64,000 nucleotides of DNA from Osedax fenrisi (GCA_964019155.1 OZ025239.1:104937112-105001111); one strand, 5' to 3'. Counted from the first letter of the stretch, positions 1 to 12,158 are shown. Numbers and translations: made by a program. Notes: generated by a model not told the origin, from the letters alone.

Positions 1-828
1 AATAATGGCTCCAGCAAAACTAGGGGTGCAGAATTCTATGCATTGAATCAATCTGTTTTTTAGTATTGTATTTATATATGCATGTATACCCAAAATAATT
101 GGTTACAAATATTAAATTTATGTATTCATATTCTTTTTTTTGTAATAAATTATTTTTCATAAAAGCATTTTAAAAATAGATTTAACTTTGATATTTAAAT
201 AAAAATATATATTAATTTTTTTAGTAATTTTATAGAATAAGATATATTATTCAATACAAACAAAACTATGTTCATAATTATAATAGTAGCCTAAATATAA
301 CATTATATATAATTATATGTATTTACTATAAAATTGCCTGTAATACTTAATACTACTGTAATACTTAATACTGCTTGTATCTATTTCATTAATATATTAC
401 TTTAAGGGAATACTCAAATAGTATTTAATAAATACAGCGGTACAGTAATATGAAATAATCATTGAACTAAACCCAACCATTTTTATTATATCACTTTATT
501 ACATGTTAATATATCTAAATATTATCAATACAATTTATCTAGAAATATCATAATCAGAATATTTATGATACACCATTATAAAATTAATTATCAACTATTT
601 AATCCTAACTTGTATACATTTATTTATAATGTTTTATAACTTATATAACTTATAATGTGTTTAATATCTAATAATTATATTACTGATTTAGAAAATGTAA
701 AAACATATATTTTTAATTTTATATGTAGTATATAATCATAAAAAAAGAATATTTATGATAGAGCATTATAAAATGTATTGTTTATTATAATTTATGATTT
801 ATTATAAATTATTTATTGAGTAATCTAT
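1..828. other. AT-rich non-coding DNA
   Basis: No exon, RNA gene or clear transposon end was found. The stretch is AT-rich with many short palindromes. A TTAAGGGAAT string near 403 resembles the terminus of the TTAA-type family seen downstream, but it has no convincing partner. Confidence 0.5.
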
Positions 829-1189
829 ATGTGTTTTACTCAGAATAATTATAATTATTATAAATAATTATTTAGCACTACACAAGTACATATACAAAAA
901 TATGTACAAATTATAGTAATATCTTATATGTATATGGATATAATTAGAAATAATTGAAAAAGAAAAAATATCCATAGAAATACCTATACAAATTAATTAA
1001 TTTCATTAATGTTTTTCATTAATCCATTTTTATGTCTATTTTTAAATATCAAATATACAATATATTATTAAAATATAGCTTAGATTTTACACACACAATT
1101 ATTTCAATTAAATGGAAGTTTGTATTAATTATCTATTAACATTTGAATACATGAAATGGCGTGTGAACTTTAAGGTAGCATCCCCTTAA
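829..1189 (+). mobile_element. Partial copy of a TTAA-type TIR element
   Basis: The interior, from the ACTCAGAATAATTAT stretch onward, is similar to 3390-3803, and the right end reads CATCCCCTTAA-like (TAGCATCCCCTTAA). The left half is unrecognisable or lost. No coding sequence. Confidence 0.5.
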
Positions 1190-1554
1190 TATATAAGTAT
1201 AAGTATATATATATATGTATATATATGGATTCGTTTATTGTTTTTTTTATTTATAATGATTACAATAATAAATGTATCTTATCTTATCATGTATACATTA
1301 TTTAGAAATGATATGTTGTATGTATTTTATTAAATTTAATAAAACAATACTTTTATTTGTATTGTTATATTCGCCACCATCCGCTGGGATTCTCTCTACT
1401 TCGCACATTAAGATGCTGTTGTTGCATAACTCAGGTACACGATCCACTATTGATACTTAAGCTGTGTACACAAAATCGCTACCTATTTTACAAAACGTAT
1501 AAAAAGGGTATAAATCATGAATTATGAAAATAAATTACTCTCGAATGACTCGCA

Positions 1555-2528
1555 TTAAGAGTGATGAAACATAATGTTTCCATTATGGATATTATTGAAA
1601 TTTCAAAAGCGGGTACCTATGGGTGTATATCATAATACATTTTAAATTTTAAATATTTAGATTTATTACCTACAAATCTGGTGTCAAAATAAAAGGTGTC
1701 CAAAATTTATATGGGAAAAGATAGGGAAATTAGCATTACATTACATAAATGTTTATTTTCCATAGAAATAATTGAGATACATACATTATATTTTTAGAAC
1801 GATTGTAATATATGTAGTTTATATGAATAGTATCATTAGATTATTTAAAAAAATATTCTATAATTTTTTTTTACTGATTATTTATATAATTATTGAAAAT
1901 ATTTTTTTATTTAAAATTAACTCACATTAAGTTATAAAAATTGAAGTAATCTATTTATGAAAAAAAAAATGTATTAGCTTACTATAGAACTACTAATTGA
2001 GATTAATATTGATTATGTATAAAAAAAAAAAAAAAAATGTGGTACAATATGATCTCGACAAATTTGTTCATATTTTAAATGAATACTTTATTAAGATCTA
2101 TGATATTTCATAGAATTTATTTTTTTATATAAATATATCTTTATAAAATTATAAATAAACATGTTTTTATCATATTTATTAATTTATTAGAAAAAATATT
2201 ATTGAAAAAAAAAATGAGGGTACCTTTATATTTTGTTTTGAAAATTTCACAGAAATGAAAAAAAAATCATAGAAATTTTGTTTTTAAATAATCTAATTAT
2301 ATATTTCGTATAAACTACATATATTACATACATCCTCAACATATTATACCAGCATCTTTATTATTTCTATGGAAAATACACATTTATGTAATTTAATGCT
2401 AATTTCCATATCTTTTCCCATGCTAATTTTTGACCCCGTTTCGATATATGATATACACACCCATAGGTACCCGCTTATGATGTTGCAACAATATCCATCA
2501 TGAACACCTATTATATCATCACTCTTAA
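1555..2528. mobile_element. Non-autonomous TIR element, TTAAGAGTGAT family, subfamily I, copy 1
   Basis: The ends are TTAAGAGTGATGA on the left and its exact complement on the right. Inside them lies a long imperfect inverted repeat: about 250-300 bp of each arm pair, including GGGTACCTATGGGTGT on the left and its complement near 2455-2475. The right flank is TGTGCA and the left flank CTCGCA, a degraded version of the 6-bp duplication seen at sister copies. It is 974 bp, almost the same as the copy at 7418-8392. About 65 bp upstream of the left end is also shared with that copy, so the true left boundary may lie further out, near 1470. No coding capacity. Confidence 0.75.
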
Positions 2529-2717
2529 TGTGCATCACTCTTAGTGTGCGTAATCCATCTATTATAAGTTTGCACATTATGAGTAATGATATATTGTAAT
2601 ATTTATTTCTAAATACATCTTTATACCATATAATTCATAGTATCTAATGTATAAAATTATCACATTATATCATATTTGAAACTACTATAAACTACTATAA
2701 TATTAAAATAAGGTGTA

Positions 2718-3591
2718 TTAAGGGGATGTCACACACCTTGTTTTGGTGACAATAATTTGTTATTTACATTTTTTTTTATTTCATAATACTATCAAAGATT
2801 TTCCGAAGGAAAGATATAACACTTACGCGAAATCGTGTAATTCGAATTTGTATACAAAATACCCTGGTGCCACCTATAGCGGGTTACTTTTAGGAACTAT
2901 GCGTTGTTTATAATGTAAATTCGTATTTAACTATACACTTTTAAAATGTTAAATAATATGCTTTAAATTAATATTTATATGATGAAAACTAAGTGTTCAT
3001 TACTAATATATAACAAACAAATATGATATGTATGTTTTAAATGCTATAAGTATATATTTAGTGAGTAAAAGCTAATTTATATTGCATGTAATTTAATAGA
3101 GCAATGAAAACATTGTTGTATGCAAACAGAGCCGAACCTAAATCTATTTCAGTGATTTCGATACTACTGCTAGCAGCAGTTGGGGCTATTACTAAATTAC
3201 GTTGCATGCATAGGGAGTGTTATATCTTTGCTTCGCAAAATCTTTGATACTATTCTATGATTTGTTTTTTAATATCTGTAACATAATTATTTATGAAAAC
3301 AGTCTAGAAATAGCATAAAAAGTGGTTTATATATATTCATTATATGTGATATATAATGTATTTATATATATTCAAATGCTGTTTTCTCAGAATAATTATT
3401 TTGCGCTAGGTAGGTGTGTATAAACGTAGGTATAACAAAAACTATTATATGTATTCTACTAATTTGTATTGCATTATATAAATAACATATATATGAATAC
3501 TATTACATAAGACATTTTCTAAATTTGTATGTGCATAATTGCAAAAAAAATAACAATTTCCATAGAAATTCCGTAAATTAAAAAATTAAAA

Positions 3592-3622
<31 letters not shown>

Positions 3623-3803
3623 GTTATATAATATATATTATAAAAAATACGTCCTGTAATATCATGTATATACATTTAATGAATAGAATATAAAATAAAT
3701 TAACTCAATTCAATGAATATAATTCTGCGCGCCTAGTTTTGTGTAGACCCTTATTTGCTATCTCTATACATTGAGAGGCGGGCGTCGTGTGCCATCCCCT
3801 TAA
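2718..3803. mobile_element. TTAA-flanked TIR element (piggyBac- or Kolobok-like MITE), copy 1, carrying a nested insertion
   Basis: The ends are TTAAGGGGATGTCACAC on the left and GTGTGCCATCCCCTTAA on the right, consistent with insertion into TTAA. The middle (2793-3246) is a second, different transposon. Removing it and one 7-bp duplication leaves about 625 bp, close to the 642-bp reverse-complement relative at 22069-22710. No transposase ORF is present, so superfamily assignment is inference from the TTAA target only. Confidence 0.7.
2793..3246. mobile_element. Hairpin-ended TIR element, copy A
   Basis: The TIR begins CAAAGATTTTCCGAAGGAAA on the left. The right end, read inward, is CAAAGATTTTGCGAAGCAAA, and both continue GATATAAC. 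A 7-bp duplication ATACTAT flanks it (2786-2792 and 3247-3253). The two ends differ at exactly two positions, CC..GG against GC..GC, so each keeps a short hairpin with a GAA loop. The interior is non-coding and matches copy B at 28617-29001. The related copy at 22069-22710 lacks this insertion at the corresponding point, confirming the boundaries. Confidence 0.85.
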
Positions 3804-3809
3804 TGAGAA

Positions 3810-3975
3810 CTATACAAGGTGTATTATTCTAATATTAAAATAAGGTGTATGAGTAATATATCTAGAAGGTGTTTTGTACATCCTAATACAATACACCTCA
3901 TAATAAAGGTGTATTATATTACATACACCTTATTAAGGAGATGAGAAGGTGTATTAACATTGATACACCTTAACA
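3810..3975. repeat. Cluster of AAGGTGTATTA / ATACACCTT inverted units
   Basis: The 9-11 bp word AAGGTGTAT recurs several times in both orientations, alternating with ATACACCTT, so the stretch can fold into several competing hairpins. The word group TAATATTAAAATAAGGTGTAT also occurs just left of the element at 2718 and again here, so it brackets that element. No gene. Confidence 0.6.
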
Positions 3976-4058
3976 TTAATTTATTAATGAAAAATGTATG
4001 TATATTTCTAACAGTGCAATCAATATTATATTTATATGGTTTGATCATTTATATGTGT

Positions 4059-4175
4059 CATACACATACACACACACACATACACACAGACACACACACA
4101 CGCATATATACACACACTCACACCCACACACATATTTACGCACACACATACATACACACATACACACGCACATAT
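4059..4175. repeat. CA-rich microsatellite
   Basis: Interrupted (CA)n with occasional TA and GA variants. The open frames through it are repeat artefacts. Confidence 0.9.
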
Positions 4176-4551
4176 AATTAACCACTCAATTAGAACAATC
4201 AATTAGCATCAACAATTAGATGAAATAAATTACCCCCTTCAATAACCAATACAAAACACTCGATTTGTATATTCAAAAAGAAATTAAACAAATTTCTCAT
4301 TGATAAACATTGTTAAACATGAACTTTAACAATTCATCATTGTAGTGTATATAGAATTTCACATATTACCAAGGGGGTGTTTACACTGAAGATTTCTAAG
4401 AAGATAACTCTTGTAGATTACATTGTACTTCTACTACACCCTGAAAGGATTGGATGGTAGTAGATTGTGATCTGTGACAATGTTATATTCATAGTCTATG
4501 GTGATCTTATTTACCAAGTAAACATGCCTTTAGATGAAATATAATAAACAT

Positions 4552-4602
<51 letters not shown>

Positions 4603-4910
4603 TATATTTGTATTATGTATTATTATATTTACTTTGCAGAAACTAAATACACTGTATTATATTAATATACTGGATATATTGCGAATTTATACTAAAATAT
4701 AAATGTTACCATCTTAACAAATGCATGACTCTGTTTCTGTCTCACAGCTCTAGTTATAGATATTTATACATAACCCACAGCAATGCTGCATTCATTATTT
4801 AGAGTATATGTTACATGTATACAGATTTATAAAAGCATATATATATGTGTATATATATGTGTGTATATGTGATGATGTATACAGTATTTAGGATAGTAAA
4901 CACATGCACA
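4176..4910. other. AT-rich non-coding DNA with a (TA)n tract
   Basis: Contains a (TA)n tract at about 4556-4601. GGGTGTTTACACTGAAGAT near 4376 and AGTAAACATGCC near 4525 weakly suggest a further inverted-repeat element, but the match is too short to call. Confidence 0.45.
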
Positions 4911-5935
4911 CTAAGGGTGATTTTAGATATGATGTTGATGATGGATTCGGCTGCTTCACATGATTCATCAACATTTTAGTATTGAGAATACCCAAAACAA
5001 ATTTTTTTGATTTAGGTCAATATTTGCTGTGCGAGGGCATGTTCACTTTACAAAAAAGTTAACATAGGAATAGATAGGAAAATTCCAAAAAAAAAACAAA
5101 TATGTATATTTTTCACATTTATAATTAAGATAAAATCATAACATTTTCAGAATATGTGTAGTGTGTATAGTTCCTATGAATGATATAAAACTTATAAAAA
5201 AATAATTTTATTTCTAGAATTTTTTTTCAAATTATAGGATTTTCCAGAATTTTTGTTGACCTCTCATAATTTTGTACAGAATCGTTATATTTGATAAATT
5301 CATATTATATATAATAAAAAAACAATTAATTAATCACTATATATTACAATTTGGCCGAAAAAATAATAACTACCCTGGTATTTCTTTAATTTTGTTAAAA
5401 ATCATCAAAAAATGACCATTTTTCTGTGGACCTTTACAAATTTTAAGATTTTTTTTTTTTTTTTTTTTCTACCTCATCTTAAGATGTTATATTTTATACA
5501 AGTATTATAAATTTTAAAAAATAGCTCTTTATAATTTTAATAAATAGTCAAAGTAGCCTAATTTTTAGAAAATTTGTATATATATAATATTTATTTTATT
5601 GTTTAAATTAATTATCTAATAACTAATATTGTAATTAGGGATACTATAGATAATATTTACTATATATTAATGTTATCTATTAGAAGAATATAGTATTACC
5701 CATTACAATAAAATAAATGTCCTTAAGGACATTTTTTATAAACATATACAATACAATTACAATTACATAGGAATAACGACATTTCGAAAAAAAATTATAA
5801 TTTTTTTTTAAAACCTCCGTCGCACCACCAATAATGAACCAAAATGTATGTGGTTTAATAAAATAGTATCATGAGCATCATATCTATAGAATCTAATATG
5901 AAGCAGTATGATCTGGAAAATAAAATCACTCTTAA
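4911..5935. mobile_element. Non-autonomous TIR element, TTAAGAGTGAT family, subfamily II, copy 1
   Basis: The left end is CTAAGGGTGATTTT and the right end AAAATCACTCTTAA. A perfect 6-bp duplication TGCACA sits on both sides (4905-4910 and 5936-5941). The interior is non-coding and AT-rich, and aligns along its length with 61015-62073 (shared words include TTGTTGACCTCTCATAATTT and ATGATCTGGAAAATAAAATC). 1025 bp. Confidence 0.8.
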
Positions 5936-6035
5936 TGCACACACACACATGTACACACCTGCACACATACATGCACACACACATGCACACACACACACAC
6001 ACACACATACACACACACACATCTGCACACACACA
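5936..6035. repeat. CA-rich microsatellite
   Basis: (CA)n with GCACAC and TACACAC variants, starting inside the duplicated target of the preceding element. The ORFs on both strands here are translated dinucleotide repeat. Confidence 0.9.
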
Positions 6036-6095
6036 CCTGCTCACACTAACATGCTTCAACTTGTAGATCTCCTCCACGAGGTCATTGTAAAGTAG

Positions 6096-6775
6096 TTCTT
6101 CATCATCATCATCGCAGCTCAGGCTACTGTCCTACATCATAGGGCATTATTACATCATCATCATTAGCATTACATCATCATCATCATCGCAGCTCTGGCT
6201 ACTGTCCTACATCATAGGGCATTATTACATCATCATCATTAGCATTACATCATCATCATCATCATCGCAGCTCTGGCTACTGTCCTACATCATAGGGCAT
6301 TATTACATCATCATTAGCATTACATCATCATCATCATCGCAGCTCTGGCTACTGTCCTACATCATAGGGCATTATTACATCATCATTAGCATTACATCAT
6401 CATCATCATCGCAGCTCTGGCTACTGTCCTACATCATAGGGCATTATTACATCATCATCATTAGCATTACATCATCATCATCATCGCAGCTCTGGCTACT
6501 GTCCTACATAGGGCATTATTACATCATCACTAGCATTACATCATCATCATCATCGCAGCTCTGGCTACTGTCCTACATCATAGGGCATTATTACATCATC
6601 GTTAGCATTACATCATCATCATCATCGCAGCTCTGGCTACTGTCCTACATCATAGGGCATTATTACATCATCATCATTAGCATTACATCATCATCATCAT
6701 CGCAGCTCTGGCTACTGTCCTACATAGGGCATTATTACATCATCACTAGCATTACATCATCATCATCATTACATC
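6096..6775 (+). repeat. Minisatellite with a 71-80 bp unit and internal (ATC)n
   Basis: About nine copies of a unit containing GCAGCTCTGGCTACTGTCC, then TACATCATAGGGCATTATT, then a variable (ATC)n run and TTAGCATTAC. Units differ mainly in ATC-repeat number, and some lack the ATCA before AGGGC. The array decays into ATC/ATT repeats up to about 6880. Non-coding. Confidence 0.92.
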
Positions 6776-7417
6776 ATTAGCATTACATCGTTAGTATTAC
6801 ATCATTATAATTACATAGTTATCATTATATTATATTAATATTGAATCATTACGTCATCATCATTACATCATTATCAAGATTATAGAAACATTGTCAGACA
6901 TTGTCTGATCGGGTGACATTATCATGTGTAGTGTAATGTAACACCGCAGTAATGATACATGTTATGTAATAATGTATGCTGTATTGTGATGACTTAAAGG
7001 TAATAAAGAGAATACTTATTGATAAGTTATTATAAGTTATTAATAAGAGAGTGATTAATTTTATAAATTTGCATTAAACTCGCATTTAAACACCTGAATA
7101 TGTGTATTAAACATGGCTTACTGATAATAGTGTAGAACATTACGTAACTGATGTGATCAGCGAGGGTGAACTATAGGTATCATGTGATTAATTACGTAAC
7201 ATGTGACTAATACGATGTGAATGTACACTAGGGGTGATGGTAATGTTGTTATTCAGTTGCCACACGATGTATTTAATAGATATGGTGATTATATTGAGTA
7301 TAATTTAGTTTTTTTGTTTTTGTGGAAATATTACGAAATCGCTCAATGTTTTAAAAAACGTATAAAAAGGGTATAAATTATGAATTATGAAAATAAATTA
7401 ATCTCGAATGACCCGTA
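6776..7417. other. Non-coding DNA between minisatellite and transposon
   Basis: No exon or RNA gene seen. The last about 75 bp (7340-7417) match the left flank of the element at 1555, including CGTATAAAAAGGGTATAAAT. Confidence 0.4.
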
Positions 7418-8392
7418 TTAAGAGTGACGAATCATAACTGATGACATATAATGTTTCCATTACGGATATTATTGAAACTTCATATACCTGGGTACCTAAA
7501 TTGGTACTTATGGGTACGTATATCATAATACATTTTTAATTTTATTCTTTGGAGGTTTATTACCCACCCACCTGGTGTCAACAATTTACATGTGAAATGA
7601 TAGGAAAATTAGCATTAAATTACATAAATGTGTATTTTCCATGGAAATAATTAAGATACATATATTATATTTTTAGAAAGACTGTAATATATTTAGTTTA
7701 TATGAATTGTATCATTAGATTGTTTAAAAATAATTATAGAAGATATTTTTGTATCTAAAATTAATTCACTTTGTTATAAAAATTGAAGTAATTTATGTGT
7801 GAACCTTTTTTTTTAGCTTACTATAGAGCTACTAATTGAGATTAATTTTAATTGTGTATAAAAAAATGTGTTTAATATCTCGACAAATTTGTTCGTATTT
7901 TACATGATTTTTTGTTAAAATCAATGATATTCCATAGAATTTATTTTTTTAAATATAATTATCTATATATTCAATTATAGTTAAAATTGTTTTGATCATA
8001 TTTATTAAATTTGTAGAAAATAATATTATTGGAAAAAAAATAGGTAACCTTAATATGTTGTGTTGAAAAATTCAGAAATTAAAAAAATTCCTACAATATT
8101 TTTTTTTAAATAATCTAATGATATATTTCGTATAAACTACATATATTACATATATCCTAAAAATATAATACCTGCACCTTTATTATTTCTATAGAAAATA
8201 AACATTTATGTATTGTAATGCTAATTTCCCTATCTTTTCTCATGCACATTTCTCATGACCCCATAGCAATTTTTAAATAAACATCCAAATTAAAAAAAAT
8301 AAAAAGTACTACAATATACATACCCAAAGGTACCCGCTTATGATGTGGCAACATGAATCTATCATGAACACCTATTATATCATCACTCTTAG
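7418..8392. mobile_element. Non-autonomous TIR element, TTAAGAGTGAT family, subfamily I, copy 2
   Basis: The left end is TTAAGAGTGACGA and the right end TCATCACTCTTAG, followed by TGTACA. Both interior arms align with 1555-2528, and the length (975 bp) is nearly identical. The left flank CCCGTA does not match the right flank well, so the duplication is eroded or the true left end lies further out. Confidence 0.72.
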
Positions 8393-8479
8393 TGTACACT
8401 GAACACAAAGTGAGGGGAAACAGGGTTACAGTGTTCAGATCACATGTACACGATGTCATCAGTAGACACATACGCAGTA

Positions 8480-8735
8480 GGACTAGAGTGTGATGTAAGT
8501 GTGATGTAAGTGTGACGTAAACGAGGCGATGACGTAATCGTTAGCGAACCGTAGCGCCGCACAGGTACGGGACGGCGACAACTCTCAAGGACGTGTCCTT
8601 ATCGAGGTCATGCGGCGAGGTCGAGGTCGTGGCAGTTAGATCGTGGATGAACAACAGAAGGGCGTGATGTTCGATGTCAGTGTCAGAGGTGGAACACGGC
8701 GAGGAGGAGGAGGAGGCGTATTGTTCCAAGATCTG
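8480..8735. promoter_or_regulatory. CpG-richer patch with CRE-like TGACGTAA motifs
   Basis: This short stretch is much richer in G, C and CpG than its surroundings. It begins with three 11-bp repeats of the type TGTGATGTAAG, the third reading TGACGTAA (8513-8520). A second TGACGTAA lies at 8530-8537. CREB/ATF-type factors bind such sites in animals. No adjacent exon could be recognised, so a promoter role is only a guess. Confidence 0.3.
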
Positions 8736-8739
8736 AAGT

Positions 8740-10672
8740 GGAGGTGTGGGTAGTAGTGTGAGGTGTGTGTAGTGGTGTGTGGTGTGAGGTGTGGGTAGTG
8801 GTGTGTGGTGTGTGTAGTGGTGTGTGGTGTGGGTAGTGGTGTGTGGTGTGGGTAGTGGTGTGTGTAGTGGTGTGTAGTGTGTGTAGTGGTGTGTGGTGTG
8901 GGTAGTGGTGTGTGGTGTGTGTAGTGGTGTGTGGTGTGGGTAGTGGTGTGTGGTGTGGGTAGTGGTGTGTGGTGTGTGGTGTGGGTAGAGGTGTGTGTAG
9001 TGATGTGGGTAGAGGTGTGTGTAGTGGTGTGTGGTGTGTGTAGTGGTGTGTGGTGTGTGTAGTGGTGTGTGGTGTGTGGTGTGGGTAGTGGTGTGTGGTG
9101 TGGGTAGAGGTGTGTGTAGTGATGTGGGTAGAGGTGTGTGTAGTGGTGTGGGTAGAGGTGTGTGTAGTGGTGTGTGGTGTGTGTAGTGGTGTGTGGTGTG
9201 TGGTGTGGGTAGTGGTGTGTGGTGTGTGTAGTGGTGTGTGGTGTGGGTAGTGGTGTGTGGTGTGGGTAGTGGTGTGTGTAGTGGTGTGTGGTGTGTGTAG
9301 TGGTGTGTGGTGTGGGTAGTGGTGTGTGGTGTGTGTAGTGGTGTGTGGTGTGGGTAGTGGTGTGTGGTGTGGGTAGTGGTGTGTGGTGTGTGGTGTGGGT
9401 AGAGGTGTGTGTAGTGATGTGGGTAGAGGTGTGTGTAGTGGTGTGTGGTGTGTGTAGTGGTGTGTGGTGTGTGTAGTGGTGTGTGGTGTGTGGTGTGGGT
9501 AGTGGTGTGTGGTGTGGGTAGAGGTGTGTGTAGTGATGTGGGTAGAGGTGTGTGTAGTGGTGTGGGTAGAGGTGTGTGTAGAGGTGTGTGGTGTGGGTAG
9601 TGGTGTGTGGTGTGTGGTGTGTGGTGTGGGTAGAGGTGTGTGTAGTAGTGTGAGGTGTGTGTAGTGGTGTGTGTAGAGGTGTGTGTAGTGGTGTGTGGTG
9701 TGGGTAGTGGTGTGTGGTGTGGGTAGAGGTGTGTGTAGTGATGTGGGTAGAGGTGTGTGTAGTGGTGTGTGGTGTGTGTAGTGGTGTGTGGTGTGTGTAG
9801 TGGTGTGTGGTGTGTGGTGTGGGTAGTGGTGTGTGGTGTGGGTAGAGGTGTGTGTAGTGATGTGGGTAGAGGTGTGTGTAGTGGTGTGAGGTGTGTGTAG
9901 TGGTGTGTGGTGTGGGTAGTGGTGTGTGGTGTGTGGTGTGGGTAGAGGTGTGTGTAGTGATGTGGGTAGAGGTGTGTGTAGTGGTGTGTGGTGTGTGTAG
10001 TGGTGTGTGGTGTGTGTAGTGGTGTGTGGTGTGTGGTGTGGGTAGTGGTGTGTGGTGTGGGTAGAGGTGTGTGTAGTGATGTGGGTAGAGGTGTGTGTAG
10101 TGGTGTGGGTAGAGGTGTGTGTAGTGGTGTGTGGTGTGTGTAGTGGTGTGAGGTGTGTGTAGTGGTGTGTGGTGTGTGTAGTGGTGTGTGGTGTGGGTAG
10201 TGGTGTGTGTAGTGGTGTGTGGTGTGGGTAGTGATGTGGGTAGAGGTGTGTGTAGTGGTGTGTGGTGTGTGTAGTGGTGTGTGTAGTGGTGTGTGGTGTG
10301 TGTAGTGGTGTGTGGTGTGGGTAGTGGTGTGTGGTGTGGGTAGAGGTGTGTGGTGTGTGGTGTGGGTAGTGGTGTGTGTAGTGGTGTGTGGTGTGTGTAG
10401 TGGTGTGTGGTGTGGGTAGTGGTGTGTGGTGTGTATAGTGGTGTGTGGTGTGTGGTGTGGGTAGTGGTGTGTGTAGTGGTGTGTGGTGTGTGTAGTGGTG
10501 TGTGGTGTGTGTAGTGGTGTGTGGTGTGGGTAGTGGTGTGTGGTGTGTATAGTGGTGTGTGGTGTGTGGTGTGGGTAGAGGTGTGTGTAGTGGTGTGTGG
10601 TGTGTGTAGTGGTGTGTGGTGTGGGTAGTGGTGTGTGGTGTGTATAGTGGTGTGTGGTGTGGGTAGTGGTGT
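8740..10672. repeat. GT-rich minisatellite, about 1.9 kb
   Basis: Built from short words GTGTGTAGTG, GTGTGGTGTG, GGTAGTG and GGTAGAG with almost no C on the + strand. Higher-order blocks containing GTGTAGTGATGTGGGTAGAG recur several times (near 8993, 9111, 9410, 9730, 9952 and 10070). The minus strand is open for about 690 codons (Thr, His, Pro, Tyr, Leu) because the words lack stops in that frame. I regard this as an artefact, although the frame starts at an ATG outside the array (10714) and runs out into unique sequence to 8636. Confidence 0.93.
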
Positions 10673-10714
10673 AAGTGTAAAGTCTGGAAGTGAAGGGGAA
10701 TTAGGCTTAGACAT

Positions 10715-11320
10715 CAGTAATATGGTTAGTAAATATATATGTAATATTTACTAACAAGTATTGTTAATGTGTATATACTACACATAATATAGCTAGGTAA
10801 GTGATACAAGATATACATGATGATTAAGGTTGATATGTTACATTTTAATATGTTGTCCAAATAGAAATATTCAATAGAAATAAATGTCTATTTATTAATA
10901 ACATGTCATTATTAATACATATTTATAACTTTATTGGCGTTAATAATAATAATGGTCATGTTAATTTTGTATTTGATTTTTATTTCAAAATAACAATTAT
11001 GATAGATTTGATCATGATTCTATCGCGTTAAGATGTAAGCTATCAACTGAAGAAGCTGTCGGCAGAGAGATACGTCACGCTCGATATTAGGTTAACCGAA
11101 TATGTAATTACGTAATCAGCATTATTCGAGGCAAACAAATAAATATGATATCATCGCTACGAAGAAATTCAAAATATCAAATATAATATAATATGTATAT
11201 ATGGAGATTACTTATGATGATGACGATGATGATAATGATAATGAGGTTTAGTTGCACATAGCACAGGTATCGTACGTATATACTATACATTATATGTGTG
11301 CTATCAGTGTGAACTTAGCA
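10715..11320. other. AT-rich non-coding DNA
   Basis: No recognisable gene. A short GATGATGAC repeat lies near 11215-11245. Confidence 0.4.
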
Positions 11321-11515
11321 CACACATGTGTGTGTGAGTGTGCGCGTGTGTGTGAGTGTGTGTGTGTGTGTATGAGTGTGAGCGTGTGTGTACGTGTGTG
11401 CGAGTGTGTCCGTGTGTGTATGAGTGTGCGAGTGTGTGTGAGTGTGTGCGTGTGCGAGTGTGTGTGTACTTAGCACACACATTTATGTATGTGTGTGTGC
11501 GTGTGTGTGCATACT
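11321..11515. repeat. GTGTGAGTGTGC microsatellite
   Basis: GT-rich array with GTGTGAG and GTGTGCG variants, bounded on both sides by TTAGCACACACAT (about 11307 and 11470), suggesting an imperfect duplication of the flanks. Open frames are artefacts. Confidence 0.88.
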
Positions 11516-11700
11516 CGATAAAAAGTTCCTTCCATCTCAATCTTGCGGGAAAAAAGTGAAGAAACATCTTTTTATATAAATACCATTGATATTAAGGTCA
11601 CATTTCTATTCCAGATTACGTACATTAGTCTATTATTTAAAAGTGTTTAAATAAACAACGGATTACTACTATTTTAAAAGTTATCATTAATGATATATGT

Positions 11701-11850
11701 GTTTATGTGCGAAAATGAGTGCGTAGGTATGTGTGTGTATATGTGTGTGTATTTATGTATACGTATGTATGTGAATGTATGCATGTATATTTGCGTATAT
11801 ATGTGTGTGTTTGTGTTTGTGTGTGTGTGTTTGTGTGTGTAGATCTACCA
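11701..11850. repeat. GT/TATG microsatellite
   Basis: Interrupted (GT)n and (TATG)n tract. No gene. Confidence 0.8.
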
Positions 11851-11916
11851 GTGTAGACAGGTATTCCAAAAGAGAACGTATTATATCCAATAATGTGTAA
11901 ATCTTCAGTCGTGTAT

Positions 11917-11984
11917 GTCAAGTAACAGTATGTCAAGTGTCAGTATGTCAAGTGCCAGTATGTCAAGTGTCAGTAAGTCAAGCA
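11917..11984 (+). repeat. 15-bp minisatellite (CAGTATGTCAAGTGT)
   Basis: Four and a half units of GTATGTCAAGTGTCA with small changes in the last bases. Confidence 0.85.
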
Positions 11985-12069
11985 GCAAAGTGATTCACTC
12001 ATCTGTTGTATGCTTGTTTAATAGGAATGAACCATTCCGAATTAATCATAGTATTTGAGTTGTTGTTTA

Positions 12070-12158
12070 CAATTAGTGGAGTCCTTTCATCCCATCCAGG
12101 AACTTAGATGAAGTTTTCACTTACAACCATATAACTTTAATGTCCCTTCAAAGCCGAT
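12070..12158 (-). mobile_element. SINE fragment (3' part)
   Basis: GTGGAGTCCTTTCATCCCAT, then CAGGAACTTAGATGAAG and AATGTCCCTTCAAAGCCG match the 3' body of the fuller SINE at 33366-33663. The tRNA-like head is missing. Confidence 0.75.

Noticed and set aside
4376..4532. MITE with GGTGTTTAC-like ends
   Set aside because: Only about 8 bp of inverted similarity and no target duplication.
5808..6095. His/Thr and Cys/Val ORFs
   Set aside because: CA/GT dinucleotide repeat read in two frames.
8636..10714. 692-codon Thr/His/Pro ORF as a gene
   Set aside because: It is a translation of a short-word GT minisatellite; frame openness follows from the words lacking stops. Kept only as a low-probability note.
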